Shown piece after piece: positions 46,984 to 56,036 of a DNA stretch of 64,000 nucleotides; the stretch's first letter is position 1; each line of letters begins with the position of its first letter. The notes beneath the pieces were generated by a model, which worked only from the letters and a program-made list of their open reading frames with translations, made no database searches and was not told the origin of the DNA. The position numbers were made by a program, and so were the translations under genes. This DNA is from an uncultured Rhodospirillales bacterium (lineage in GTDB: Bacteria; Pseudomonadota; Alphaproteobacteria; CACIAM-22H2): contig CALANV010000010.1 of assembly GCA_937926175.1 (NCBI GenBank), positions 68,362 through 132,361 of the forward strand, in the 5' to 3' direction.

Positions 46984-47664
46984 TTAGGTATCGGCCCAGC
47001 GCCGAAGCAGGTTGTGGTAGACGTTGGTGAGCTGCAGGATGCCCGGATGGTCGGGCACGTCGCGGTTGATCCGCTGGATTGCCATGTCGAGTTCGAATAG
47101 CAGCGTGCGCTGGCCGTCGTCGCGCACCATGCTTTGGATCCAGAAGAACGACGCGATCCGGGCTCCACGCGTGACGGGCCGGACGTGATGCAGGCTGGAG
47201 GACGGATAGAGCACCATGTGCCCGGCGGGTAGCTTCACGCGGTGCACGCCGTAGGTATCCTCGATCGAAAGTTCGCCGCCGTCGTACTCGTCGGGCCCGG
47301 TAAAGAACAGCGTCGCGGACAGATCCGTGCGCACTCGATGCGGCGTGCCGCGAATCGGCCGGATGGCGTTATCGACGTGATTTCCGAATTGCTGGCCGCC
47401 CTGGTAGCGGTTGAAGAGCGGCGGAAAGATTTTCAGCGGCAGCGCCGCTGCGATGAACAGCGGATTATTGGCGAGTGCGGAGAGGATCACGTCGCCGATC
47501 TGGCGGGCGACCGGATGATCCTCGGGCAACTGCATGTTGTCCTTCACCTTGGCGGACTGATGTCCGGCCGTGACGCGGCCGTCGACCCATTCCGCCTGCT
47601 CCAGCATCTGGCGGCATTGGGTCGTCTGTTCCTTGGTCAGCACGTCCGGAATCTGCAGCAACAT
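46984..47664 (-). CDS. piuC: PKHD-type Fe(II)/2-oxoglutarate dioxygenase (PiuC)
   Basis: A 226-residue hydroxylase of the PiuC/YbiX family. It starts MLLQIPDVLT and has the iron triad: His and Asp in FGNHVDNAI, and the distal His in SSLHHVRPVTRG, followed by the 2-oxoglutarate-binding Arg (TRGARIASFFWIQS). YbiX/PiuC genes are usually next to Fiu/PiuA-type receptors and are Fur-controlled, as here; the protein substrate or siderophore target is unknown. ATG at 47664 has GGAGAA upstream; the frame continues to 47733 without family similarity. Confidence 0.93.
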   Translation of the reverse strand: MLLQIPDVLTKEQTTQCRQMLEQAEWVDGRVTAGHQSAKVKDNMQLPEDHPVARQIGDVILSALANNPLFIAAALPLKIFPPLFNRYQGGQQFGNHVDNAIRPIRGTPHRVRTDLSATLFFTGPDEYDGGELSIEDTYGVHRVKLPAGHMVLYPSSSLHHVRPVTRGARIASFFWIQSMVRDDGQRTLLFELDMAIQRINRDVPDHPGILQLTNVYHNLLRRWADT

Positions 47665-47764
47665 GGCCAGTTCTCCGCGAAGTCGTTCAAAGTCGTGGGC
47701 GAGGCCAGCCCAGCCATGGTGACGCGGCCCCACCCGCAGGCGCGGACGGGGCCGTTCACGATGC

Positions 47765-49942
47765 TCAGTACTTGAAGGTCGTGGTCAGCAGCAGGGTGCG
47801 CCCGGGTGCGACCAGGCCGTGCTGGCCGTTATGGGTCGAGTCATAGATCGTCTCGTCTGTGAGATTCAGGAGATTAAGCTGAAGCCTGACGTTTTCGGTG
47901 AGCTGATAGCTCGCCATCGCGTCGAACCGCCAGTAGCTCGGCAGCTTGCGCGTGTTCGTGTTGTTTGCGTAGCGCCGATCGGCATAGAGGGCGCCGAACC
48001 CAACCTCGATATCGTCGGTGACGTCATACGTCGTCCAGAGGCTGAAGTTATGCGGCGCGATGTTCGCGAACTCCTTTCCCACTTCGTCGGTGTTGTTCGA
48101 TTTCACGATCTCGCTGTCGAGATAGGTATAGCCGCCGAACACCTGCCACCGGTCGGTGATGCTGCCGGCGATCCCGATCTCGAAGCCGTCGACGCGGTTC
48201 TTTCCGGTCAGAACCTGATCCGGGCCGAACGGGTCGTTCTGGCGCGCGTTTTTCTTTTCGGTCCGGAAGATGGCCGCGGTCACCGACAGCCGTTCGTCGA
48301 ACAGGTCCCACTTGGTGCCGAGTTCATACGCAACGTTCTCCTCCGGTGCGGTGTTCACCGTCGCGTCCTGCGTGGACGATCCGGCCGACAGGCTCATGTA
48401 CTCGGCGGACGGATTGGACGACGTGCCGTACGAAACGTAGATGCTGCCGTTGGGCAGCGGCTTGTAGACGATGGAGCCCTGCCAGTTCCAGAACTTGTCG
48501 ACACGGCTGAGATTGGTCGCCGTGCCGTCGGCTGCGGTCGAGGTGTAGTCTGTGTCGTAGTGGTCCCAGCGCACGCCGCCGACCAGCTCCCACTGCTCGC
48601 TCAGCTTCACGGTGTCGAAGGCATAGAGTGCCAGCGTATCGACTGTCGCCTCGGTCCGGGCACCCGTGTGGGTCGGATAGACGCTGAACGGATCGGCCGG
48701 ATTGGGGTTGAACAGGTCGGCTGGCGGGTTGCTGGTGCTGTTGGGGCCCCGGGCGCGGTTCTCCGATTCTTCCCGGCTCAACTCGATGCCGGTGACAAGG
48801 GTATGCTCGATTCCGGCCGTTTCGAACCGCGACACGAGATCGGTTTGGTTCGCCAGGATCGTGTCCTCGCTGTCGCGCGTCCTGACGTTGCGTTGGACGA
48901 CGGAGGCGCCGGCGGTGTACTCCGGCTTGGTCACGATGAAGTCGCGCAGTGTCCGCCCGTAGCGCAGCTGACTTCGCAGGCTGAGCTGCTCGTTGAATTC
49001 GTGATCGAGCCTGATCGTGCCGATGTCTGCCTGCGCGTCGTCGTAATCGCGATTGACGAGGCCGTAGAAGTTGTCCCGATCGACGTCGACCGGCTTTCCG
49101 GTGGCGGGGTCGAACGGATGGCCGTAATCGGGGATGTTGTTCTGGGTGAGGTGGTAGTAGCTGAACGTGAGTTGGGTCGGCGTGCCGAGCCCGATCGTCA
49201 GCGAGGGGGCCACACCCCAGCGTTGCTGCTCGACCTCGTCGCGGCCGGCCACTTCCGCGTCGTGGCCCATGGCGTTGAGGCGGACGGCGACTCCGTCGGC
49301 GGCCACCTGGTTGATGTCCACGGTGGCGCGCTTGGTCATGTCGGTGCCGAGCGTCAGGGTGCCGTCGACGAAGTTTTCGGCGCGCGGGGTCTTGCTCACC
49401 TGATTCAGCGACCCGCCGGTCGAGCCGCGGCCGGTATAGGCGGAACCCGGTCCCTTGACGATCTCAACCTGCTCGAGATTGAACGGATCGCGGAAATAGG
49501 CCCCAAAATCGCGCATGCCGTCGATGAAGGTATCGCCGCGCGCGTCGTAGCCGCGAATGAAGGCGCGGTCGCCGGCCGCGATACCACCTTCACCGGCCCC
49601 GAGGCTGATGCCCGGTACGGTACGCAGGACCTCCGTCAGCGACGTTGCGCCGCGCTCCTCGATTACCTCGCGCGGAATGACGGTGATCGTCTTCGGCGTG
49701 TCGACGAGGGGTTCCGTGAACTTGGGGGAGGAGGCGCGTTCCGGTTTGTAGCCCTGTGACAGGGGCACTGCCTGGCCTTCGACGGAGATGGCCGGAAGTT
49801 GCATCGGCTGTTGCGATGCGTCCGTCTGCGCCGCGGCGGGCAGCGCGGCGGCGCAGGCAAGGACGAGGCCGAGAGCGGTGCAGGTGCGCAGCTGGTCCGA
49901 CAGCGCCTCCTTTTGGTCGGCGCCGATTTCGATGGATTCCAT
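47765..49942 (-). CDS. TonB-dependent siderophore receptor (Fiu/PiuA-like)
   Basis: A 725-residue outer-membrane receptor. A signal peptide (cleavage near AAAQ, residue 39) is preceded by a polar 20-residue leader. The plug has DTPKTITVIPREVIEERGATSLTEVLRTVPGI, RGYDARGDTFIDGMRDFGAYFRDPFN and GPGSAYTGRGSTGG; the 22-strand barrel ends in LLLTTTFKY with the terminal aromatic. The subtype with adjacent PiuC resembles catecholate receptors Fiu and PiuA. GGGGGAAG precedes the ATG. A Fur-like site lies about 80 bases upstream. Confidence 0.95.
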   Translation of the reverse strand: MESIEIGADQKEALSDQLRTCTALGLVLACAAALPAAAQTDASQQPMQLPAISVEGQAVPLSQGYKPERASSPKFTEPLVDTPKTITVIPREVIEERGATSLTEVLRTVPGISLGAGEGGIAAGDRAFIRGYDARGDTFIDGMRDFGAYFRDPFNLEQVEIVKGPGSAYTGRGSTGGSLNQVSKTPRAENFVDGTLTLGTDMTKRATVDINQVAADGVAVRLNAMGHDAEVAGRDEVEQQRWGVAPSLTIGLGTPTQLTFSYYHLTQNNIPDYGHPFDPATGKPVDVDRDNFYGLVNRDYDDAQADIGTIRLDHEFNEQLSLRSQLRYGRTLRDFIVTKPEYTAGASVVQRNVRTRDSEDTILANQTDLVSRFETAGIEHTLVTGIELSREESENRARGPNSTSNPPADLFNPNPADPFSVYPTHTGARTEATVDTLALYAFDTVKLSEQWELVGGVRWDHYDTDYTSTAADGTATNLSRVDKFWNWQGSIVYKPLPNGSIYVSYGTSSNPSAEYMSLSAGSSTQDATVNTAPEENVAYELGTKWDLFDERLSVTAAIFRTEKKNARQNDPFGPDQVLTGKNRVDGFEIGIAGSITDRWQVFGGYTYLDSEIVKSNNTDEVGKEFANIAPHNFSLWTTYDVTDDIEVGFGALYADRRYANNTNTRKLPSYWRFDAMASYQLTENVRLQLNLLNLTDETIYDSTHNGQHGLVAPGRTLLLTTTFKY

Positions 49943-50019
49943 TCGTCGACTTCCCCCTTCTCGACAGGCTTGTTGTGAGAATGCGTCTTAGAATTAGTTT
50001 CAGTTAAACGCAAGTGATG

Positions 50020-50038
50020 TTGCAACTCATTCGCATTT
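50020..50038 (-). promoter_or_regulatory. Probable Fur box upstream of the TonB-dependent receptor
   Basis: The stretch TTGCAACTCATTCGCATTT is an imperfect inverted repeat (TGCAA / TTCGCA arms) like Fur boxes of proteobacteria, placed about 80 bases before the receptor start. It would repress the receptor and downstream piuC and PepSY genes when iron is ample. Confidence 0.5.
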
Positions 50039-50202
50039 AGAGATGACGGCACGCCGGTGGTCCGTTCCGGGTTTTGGCAGCGTGAAATCCCGATGGGTTG
50101 CGCGCCGTAGTGATCGTGGTGCACGTGCGGCCTCTGATCGTGAGCTTGCCAGGTCCGCCGCCGGTTCGAGAGTCGTGTTCCGTCATTTTCCGGCCTGGGC
50201 GG

Positions 50203-50721
50203 TCAATGAACCAGGTAGAGCCCTCGATCGACATGGCCGTGCGTGCTGACGGCGCGCATCATGGCGACTTTCGCATGGCGGGCTGGTATCTTGAGCCCGG
50301 CATTCGCCAGCGCCGTCGCAACCGTCATCGCCGGCGGGAGCGTAATGCGCAGCGCGGTCGGCGGTAGCCGGAAGTTCAGCATCTGTTCGGCATCATCGAT
50401 CCGGTCGTGCTGCAGCAGGCCGATGCACTGGAGCAGCATGCCTTCGTCCATGCCGAGATGTGGGCAGTGGGGCGGGCGTACATCCGGTCGTCGCAGATGG
50501 GCTGCCGTGATCATGGCGAGATGTGCGTCGAACGCGCGAATCTGATCGCCCTCGAGCCCGGCCGCGACGAGTCCGCCGCGCCAGTCGGGATAGCAGCCGT
50601 CGTACGTCGACCGCATCGCGGCCCAGAGCTGAAGCGACGCGACGATCAGCAGTTCGGCTGTCTGCAGTTCGGAGATCGGGGCATTCACGGCGTAGGCGGG
50701 CGGCGGATGCAACGTGGACAT
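50203..50721 (-). CDS. Hypothetical protein behind a Fur-type site
   Basis: A 172-residue soluble protein, no signal peptide. The N-terminal half is helical (ELQTAELLIVASLQLWAAMRSTYDG); the middle has a His/Cys patch (PDVRPPHCPHLGMDEGMLLQCIGLLQ); the end is PARHAKVAMMRAVSTHGHVDRG. I do not recognise a family. GGAG precedes ATG at 50721, and a strong Fur-box-like palindrome lies 41 bases upstream. Its location next to the siderophore receptor suggests a role in iron starvation; the His/Cys patch might bind metal, which is only a guess. Confidence 0.75.
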   Translation of the reverse strand: MSTLHPPPAYAVNAPISELQTAELLIVASLQLWAAMRSTYDGCYPDWRGGLVAAGLEGDQIRAFDAHLAMITAAHLRRPDVRPPHCPHLGMDEGMLLQCIGLLQHDRIDDAEQMLNFRLPPTALRITLPPAMTVATALANAGLKIPARHAKVAMMRAVSTHGHVDRGLYLVH

Positions 50722-50762
50722 GTCGGTTCTCCGGTCGACAACGGCGCCGATCGTAGATCATT

Positions 50763-50792
50763 CGATTTGCAAATGCAAATCGTTCTCAAATA
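50763..50792 (-). promoter_or_regulatory. Fur-box-like palindrome
   Basis: CGATTTGCA and TGCAAATCG (50763-50782) form 9-bp inverted arms around AA, followed by GTTCTCAAATA. The overlapping TGCAAATCGTTCTCA is close to well-known Fur sites of the form TGCAAATNATTCTCA. It lies just upstream of the hypothetical gene that starts at 50721. Confidence 0.65.
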
Positions 50793-50980
50793 GGCGTCTG
50801 CCAACCCGGTCACATCTTCGATGAACCTGTGGGGACACGCCGGCGGCGAGACCGGATTCGTCCGGACGAACCCGCGGAGTCGACGGACAGTGCGTAATCC
50901 GGAGAAGTCCCCGTTTCGGGGATACCGCGGCGGCGACCACGCCCGACCTTGCACGGCTGCGCTTCTACGAATTGACGACT

Positions 50981-51454
50981 TCACCCCCTGGCGGCGCGTT
51001 CCAACCCGGCGATGTCGAGCTTGACCATCTTGAGCATGGCTTCGGTCACGCGCTTGGCCTTGTCACGATCCGGGTCGCGTATCAGTTCATTCAACCGCTT
51101 GGGGACGATTTGCCAACACAGGCCCCAGCGGTCCCGGAGCCAGCCGCATTGCTCGACCGAACCGCCTTCCTTCAGCGCGTTCCAAAGGCGATCGATCTCG
51201 TCCTGGTCGTCGCATTCGACGATGATCGAGAAGCTGTGGTTGAACGGATCGAGCGGGCCTGCTTCGATGGCCATGTAGCGTTGGTCGCCGAGTGTGAAGG
51301 CCGCCACCTTGACGCTGCCCGCCGGGACGCTGGGCGTGTCGGCGGGAATAGTCGAGGTCCAACTGATCGACGAGCCGGAGATCAGGGACGTATAGAAATG
51401 CAGCGCGGCTTCCATGTCCTTCTCGAACCAGAGGTGTTGCGTAACCTTCATCAT
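50981..51454 (-). CDS. VOC/PhnB-like protein (3-demethylubiquinone methyltransferase domain)
   Basis: A 157-residue glyoxalase-fold protein of the PhnB / 3-dmu-9_3-mt group. Pattern: QHLWFEKDMEAALHFYTSLI, FTLGDQRYMAIEAGP, FNHSFSIIVECDDQDEIDRLW, and DRWGLCWQIVPKRL. Despite the family name no methyltransferase activity is shown for such short proteins. Two start codons (51454, 51451) are possible. It stands alone; the upstream gap of 360 bp toward the MFS gene is divergent. Confidence 0.88.
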   Translation of the reverse strand: MMKVTQHLWFEKDMEAALHFYTSLISGSSISWTSTIPADTPSVPAGSVKVAAFTLGDQRYMAIEAGPLDPFNHSFSIIVECDDQDEIDRLWNALKEGGSVEQCGWLRDRWGLCWQIVPKRLNELIRDPDRDKAKRVTEAMLKMVKLDIAGLERAARG

Positions 51455-51815
51455 GGTGATCGTTCCTTGTCATTTGGATGGATGGGCCGAGGCGGTCTCA
51501 TGTTGTTTGCGTGCGTTGCGCAGGTTCTGCCTCGGGGCCGCAGGGCACACAATCCAAGGACGAAGGACGAGCCCGGCTTCCAACAAGACCGTCGAGCCTT
51601 TTTTCGAGGAGGTGACTGTCGCCCGCTCGCTCGATCGATTGCTCCTACGCCTCTCGACTCATCCGATGGTGACGGACATCGCAACGGATCGGACCTCGAT
51701 CGTCATGATGAGATCCGCGACATGGCGGCTCTTCGACTGCCTTCGAAAAGGTCGGTAAGACAGGAATGAAGGGACGATCACCGCAGCGATCATCGTCTCG
51801 GCCCGCGGCTATCCG
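51455..51815. other. Divergent gap between VOC and MFS genes
   Basis: 361 bp. Several short open frames exist but none has a ribosome site or family-like sequence. No notable repeat or hairpin is seen. Confidence 0.5.
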
Positions 51816-53474
51816 ATGATCGGCCTGGGCCGAGCGCCGTGCGACGAGGGCGTCATCCGCGCCGCGGTAGCGGACGCGCCCGGCTGCGCCGAACGTGTCA
51901 AGCCATGGGTGCTGGCGGCCACCATCCTTGGCTCCAGCATGGCATTCATCGATGGCTCCGTCGTCAACGTCGCGCTTCCGGCCATCCAGAGCGAGCTGGC
52001 TATGTCCCTCCGCGGCGCGCAGTGGGTCGTCAACGGCTACATGCTCATGCTGAGTGCGCTGATCCTGGTCGGCGGTGCGGCTGGCGACCGCTTCGGCCGA
52101 CGGCGCGTGTTCGCGTTGGGCATCGTGGTCTTCGCAGTCGCCTCCATTGCCTGCGGGCTGGCGCCGGCGCCGGGTGCCACCGCCCTGATTGCTGCACGGG
52201 CCGTGCAAGGCATCGGCGGCGCGCTGCTGGTTCCGAACAGCCTTGCCATCATCAGCGCGGTTTTCCCGAAGAAGGAGCGCGGCCGGGCCATCGGCACCTG
52301 GGCCGGGTTTTCGGCCCTCACGACGGCCTTGGGTCCCGTACTCGGTGGCTGGCTGGTTGACGTCTGGTCGTGGCGGGCGATTTTCTTCGTCAACGTGCCC
52401 GTCGCCTTCGCCACGCTTGCCGTCACGTTCTGGCACGTGCCGGAGGACCGCAACGACGGGAACGATGCGGTGGTGGATTGGCGAGGCGGACTTCTAGTCA
52501 TGGCCGGATTCGGGGCCATCGTCTACGGCCTGACCGCTGCATCCGATCTCGGCTGGGCGCACCAGGTAGTGATCGGATCGCTGCTTGCCGGCGCTCTGGT
52601 CCTGGCCGTGTTCCTTTGGTCCGAGGCACGCGCGCCGGCGCCCATGATGCCGCTCGGCCTGTTCCGGTCACCGGCGTTCGCCGGTGCCAACGCGATGACG
52701 CTGCTGCTCTATTTCGCGCTGGGCGGTGCGCTGTTCTTCCTGCCGTTCAACCTGATCCGGATCCAGGGTTATTCCGCCACGCTCGCCGGCGCCGCCTTCC
52801 TTCCGTTCACCCTGATCATGGGCGGGCTGTCGCGCTGGGCCGGCGGGCTCGTCGACCGTTATGGCGCGCGGACGCCATTGACCGTTGGCCCGGTCGTCAC
52901 CGCGGCCGGTCTTGCGCTGCTCGCCGTCCCGGGCATCGGCGGATCCTACTGGACGACGTTCTTCCCCGCGATGGCGGTGCTCGGGCTGGGCATGGCCGTA
53001 AGCGTGGCGCCGCTCACCACGACCGTCATGGGTGCGGTCGATGAACGCCACGCCGGCGTCGCGTCGGGAATCAACAATGCCACCGCGCGGGTCGCAGGCA
53101 TGCTGGCGGTCGCAGTGCTGGGTGCGGTCGCCGTCGGCGTGTTCGGCGCGGCACTCGATGAGCGCCTGGCCGAATTGCAGGTTCCGCCCGAATTCCAGCG
53201 CATCTTGCAGGAAGAAGTGCCGAAGCTCGCCGAGGCGCAGGTACCGCCACAGATCATCGGCGCTGATCGCCAAACGTTGGTGCGGGTCTTGGACGAATCC
53301 TTCATGCGGAGCTTTCGGGTCACGATGTTGGTCGCGGCCGGTCTGGCACTTCTGAGCGCGTTGTGCGCCTGGCTGACAGTCGGTCCGGCACACCACCGGA
53401 ATGGCGCGGGGCCGTCCGCCCGTATATCGCGCGATCGTAACGTGTCGCTTCTCAACCCCAAGGCGTCACGTTAG
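51816..53474 (+). CDS. MFS drug exporter, DHA2 (14-helix) family
   Basis: A 552-residue inner-membrane transporter with 14 predicted helices. DHA2 signatures: AATILGSSMAFIDGSVVNVALPAIQ (motif D1), GDRFGRRRVFALG (motif A), ARAVQGIGGALLVPNSLAII (motif B) and WSALTTALGP-like GFSALTTALGPVLGGW (motif C). A charged loop (about 455-510) between the last helices is typical of this subgroup. It exports drugs or toxic metabolites by proton antiport. The start ATG has only a weak ribosome site. Neighbours give no hint of substrate. Confidence 0.92.
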   Translation: MIGLGRAPCDEGVIRAAVADAPGCAERVKPWVLAATILGSSMAFIDGSVVNVALPAIQSELAMSLRGAQWVVNGYMLMLSALILVGGAAGDRFGRRRVFALGIVVFAVASIACGLAPAPGATALIAARAVQGIGGALLVPNSLAIISAVFPKKERGRAIGTWAGFSALTTALGPVLGGWLVDVWSWRAIFFVNVPVAFATLAVTFWHVPEDRNDGNDAVVDWRGGLLVMAGFGAIVYGLTAASDLGWAHQVVIGSLLAGALVLAVFLWSEARAPAPMMPLGLFRSPAFAGANAMTLLLYFALGGALFFLPFNLIRIQGYSATLAGAAFLPFTLIMGGLSRWAGGLVDRYGARTPLTVGPVVTAAGLALLAVPGIGGSYWTTFFPAMAVLGLGMAVSVAPLTTTVMGAVDERHAGVASGINNATARVAGMLAVAVLGAVAVGVFGAALDERLAELQVPPEFQRILQEEVPKLAEAQVPPQIIGADRQTLVRVLDESFMRSFRVTMLVAAGLALLSALCAWLTVGPAHHRNGAGPSARISRDRNVSLLNPKASR

Positions 53475-53576
53475 TATAGACGCGCGGCGTTGACGCTCGA
53501 CGTCTAGGTGGACGCACCAATCAGGGAATCGACCGGTGCACGCGTTCTGGCGGATCTGCCGCAAGCGGGGGGATCT

Positions 53577-54206
53577 ATGCGTATCAGACTATGGTTGCTT
53601 GCGGCCGCCGCGACGGTTGCGGCGTGTCAGACGACGTCTCCAACACTGAACACGGCAGGTTCACCGACGGTTGAACTCGATCCGGGAACGCGCGGACCGG
53701 TTGCAGGCGTCGGTATCGAGGGACATGACATCATCAGCATGACCGACCGGATGATCCGGGACATGCTGACCGAACCGCGACTGGCGGCGGCTGAAAGGCC
53801 CCCTCAGGTCATCATCGACAGCGCGTATTTCGAGAACGAGAGCTCGCAACGCCTGAACAAGAACGCGATCACGGACCGCCTGCGGGTCGGTCTCAATCGC
53901 GCCGCCAAGGGCAGAATGGTCTTCGTCGCGCGTCACCAGGCGGCCATGGTCGCGCAGGAGCGCGAGCTGAAGCGCGAAGGCGTGGTCGATCGCGGCACGA
54001 CCGGATTGACGCGTGCGCAGGCAGGCGCCGATTACCGCCTTGGCGGCCGCATTGTTTCGATCGACAGCCGCGATACGCGGACCGGCATGATACAGCGCTA
54101 CAACCAGATCACGTTCGAGATGATCGATCTGGAGCGCGGCGAGATCGTCTGGAGCGGGATCTACGAGTTCTCGCGCGCGGCCGCCGACGACATCGTCTAT
54201 CGCTGA
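53577..54206 (+). CDS. lpoB: LpoB-like outer-membrane lipoprotein (penicillin-binding-protein activator)
   Basis: A 209-residue lipoprotein; lipobox VAAC with Cys17. The body shows the LpoB/COG3417 pattern: PPQVIIDSAYFENESSQRLNKNAITDRLRVGLNRA, GRMVFVARHQAAMVAQERELKREG, ADYRLGGRIVSIDSR and FEMIDLERGEIVWSGIYEFSRAA. In E. coli LpoB stimulates PBP1b in peptidoglycan synthesis. Here it leads a run with a COG3014-like lipoprotein and a YcfL-like lipoprotein, as in gammaproteobacterial ycfL-lpoB arrangements. No PBP gene is in the window. Confidence 0.88.
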   Translation: MRIRLWLLAAAATVAACQTTSPTLNTAGSPTVELDPGTRGPVAGVGIEGHDIISMTDRMIRDMLTEPRLAAAERPPQVIIDSAYFENESSQRLNKNAITDRLRVGLNRAAKGRMVFVARHQAAMVAQERELKREGVVDRGTTGLTRAQAGADYRLGGRIVSIDSRDTRTGMIQRYNQITFEMIDLERGEIVWSGIYEFSRAAADDIVYR

Positions 54207-54252
54207 ACGGAATTCAGCCCGAACGGGTCAATCTCATTCGCATCGGGGGATC

Positions 54253-55512
54253 ATGAAGCTGCATCGGTGGCTGCTGGGCGCATCTGCGCTTGCGCTCTGC
54301 GCCTGTTCGACCATTCAGAGCCACGAGACCGTCGTGGACGTGAAGCCGGAGGTCATGAGCGCGTATCTGAGCGACAAGCCGGCGGCGCTGCACCCGTATT
54401 ACGAGCGGGTTCTTCTCGAGGGTGGCCGTAATGTGGTCCTGAACCATATGCGTTCCGGCCTCGCCGCTTACGAGATCGGCGCGTTCCAAACCGCCGCCGA
54501 GTCGTTCGACGAAGCCCTGCTTCGGATCGAGACGATATACGCGGACAACGAGAAGGCGGCAGCCGCGCGAAGCCTCTGGGTCAAGGAGAACATCAAGGAC
54601 TTCAAGGGCGAACCTTATGAGCGCGTAATGGCCTACTATTATCGCGGGCTTCTGTACCTGCGCGAAGGCGATTACGAGAACGCCCGCGCAAGCTTCAAGG
54701 GCGGTATGCTCCAGGATACCTGGGCCGAGGAGGAAGAGTATCAGGCGGATTTCGCGCTGATGGCTTTCCTCGAGGGGTGGTCGTCACGCTGCCTGGGCAA
54801 AGAGAGCGCGGCGCAGGAAAGCTTCGATGAGGCAAAGCGGCATCGTGCCACCTTCAATTCGCCGCCGAAGGATCATAACGCCCTTCTGATCGCCGAGATC
54901 GGCACGAGCCCGGTCAAGGTCGCCAGAGGCGATTTCAACGAGCGGCTCGAATACGAGCGCGGTCAGAACTTCAGCGAGAGCAGCGCCACGTTTAAGATCA
55001 CGAGCAAAGGGAAGACACAGACGATCGACGCCCAGCTGCTCGAAGATCTGTACTGGCAAGCCACGACGCGCGGCGGTCGACAGATTCAGGCGATCCTTGA
55101 CGGGAAAGCCCAATTCAAGGAGACGACGGATACGGCCGGCGAGGTGGCGATGGCGGCCGGGACAAGCCTGGTGACGACCGGCGCCTACGGCTACAACGAC
55201 GACGTCGCGATGGCAGGTGCGGCAATGATGTTCGTCGGCCTGATCGCGAAAGGAATCGCGGCGGCAACTCGTCCCGAAGCGGACATCCGCTACTGGGACA
55301 ACCTTCCCGATACCGTGCATGTCGCGACGATGAAGGCGCCCACTGCGCCTTACAGCGTCAACGTCCAGTTCAAGAATGGGGACGGCAGCAATGCCGGCCC
55401 CGAGCGTAAGGTCGAGGTGGCGCAGGCCGGCGCCTGCTCGATCGGCTGGACAAGGTCTCACGCCGCGACGTCGATCGACGTCTCGGCCCCTGGCGCGGTG
55501 GCCCAGCGATGA
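54253..55512 (+). CDS. COG3014-like lipoprotein with TPR-type helices
   Basis: A 419-residue lipoprotein; lipobox LCAC with Cys18. The N-terminal half is helical with TPR-like pairs (AYEIGAFQTAAESFDEALLRIE, YRGLLYLREGDYENARASFKGGM). The C-terminal half has a hydrophobic patch (AAMMFVGLIAKGIAAATRPEADIRYWDNLP) and a beta-rich end. COG3014 proteins are known next to LpoB and YcfL; the function is unknown, probably in envelope or peptidoglycan assembly. It lies 46 bp after lpoB and overlaps the next gene by 4 bases. Confidence 0.85.
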   Translation: MKLHRWLLGASALALCACSTIQSHETVVDVKPEVMSAYLSDKPAALHPYYERVLLEGGRNVVLNHMRSGLAAYEIGAFQTAAESFDEALLRIETIYADNEKAAAARSLWVKENIKDFKGEPYERVMAYYYRGLLYLREGDYENARASFKGGMLQDTWAEEEEYQADFALMAFLEGWSSRCLGKESAAQESFDEAKRHRATFNSPPKDHNALLIAEIGTSPVKVARGDFNERLEYERGQNFSESSATFKITSKGKTQTIDAQLLEDLYWQATTRGGRQIQAILDGKAQFKETTDTAGEVAMAAGTSLVTTGAYGYNDDVAMAGAAMMFVGLIAKGIAAATRPEADIRYWDNLPDTVHVATMKAPTAPYSVNVQFKNGDGSNAGPERKVEVAQAGACSIGWTRSHAATSIDVSAPGAVAQR

Positions 55513-55982
55513 GGCGCGTCATCCGGTTCGCGGCTCTCGTCGCAGGCGTGTGCCTGCTCGGGGCCTGTACGGCGCCCGTGCCGCCGACGGTTCAGTGCGA
55601 TTTCACGCCGCAGCTCGGTGCGATTCCGCCGCTTGGTCCCGCACTCGCCGAACCGACCGGCGGCATGCGGCCGGTTCCGCTGAATTCGGTCAGCATGACC
55701 GACCCCGCCATCACCAACAAGGTCATGGTTCAATCGGTCCATGCGAGTCGCACGGCGGCGGGAACGGTCGAGATCGCCGCGCGCGTCGTCAACTGCACGG
55801 ATTTCCCGTTGCAGGTCGAAGGGCGTACGCATTTTCTCGACAAGGCACAGATGCCGGTCGAGCCGGTTACGGCGTGGCAGCGCGTGCATCTGCCGGCACG
55901 AGCCTTTGGGGTGTACCGGGAAACGTCGACGGACGTGACGAGGGTCGACAGCTATCTCATCGAGATGCGCGAAGGCCGCTGA
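55509..55982 (+). CDS. YcfL-like lipoprotein (DUF1425)
   Basis: A 157-residue lipoprotein; lipobox LGAC with Cys20. The mature part is beta-rich: KVMVQSVHASRTAAGTVEIAARVVNCTDFPLQVEGRTHFLD, which matches the YcfL layout of an immunoglobulin-like periplasmic domain. Coupled to the COG3014-like gene by a 4-base overlap. Probably part of one lipoprotein complex with LpoB. Confidence 0.8.
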   Translation: MRRVIRFAALVAGVCLLGACTAPVPPTVQCDFTPQLGAIPPLGPALAEPTGGMRPVPLNSVSMTDPAITNKVMVQSVHASRTAAGTVEIAARVVNCTDFPLQVEGRTHFLDKAQMPVEPVTAWQRVHLPARAFGVYRETSTDVTRVDSYLIEMREGR

Positions 55983-56036
55983 CGCGCCATCCCGACGGAG
56001 CACGTCGCCCCTGCCGAGAATGTGAGAGAGGCGTTT

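Noticed and set aside
47819..49759. Very long plus-strand open frame of 646 codons
   Set aside because: It lies exactly opposite the TonB-dependent receptor gene and has the composition of an antisense shadow; no family motif is seen.
51480..51758. Small gene before the MFS exporter
   Set aside because: Open frames exist but without ribosome site, hydrophobic pattern or recognisable motif.
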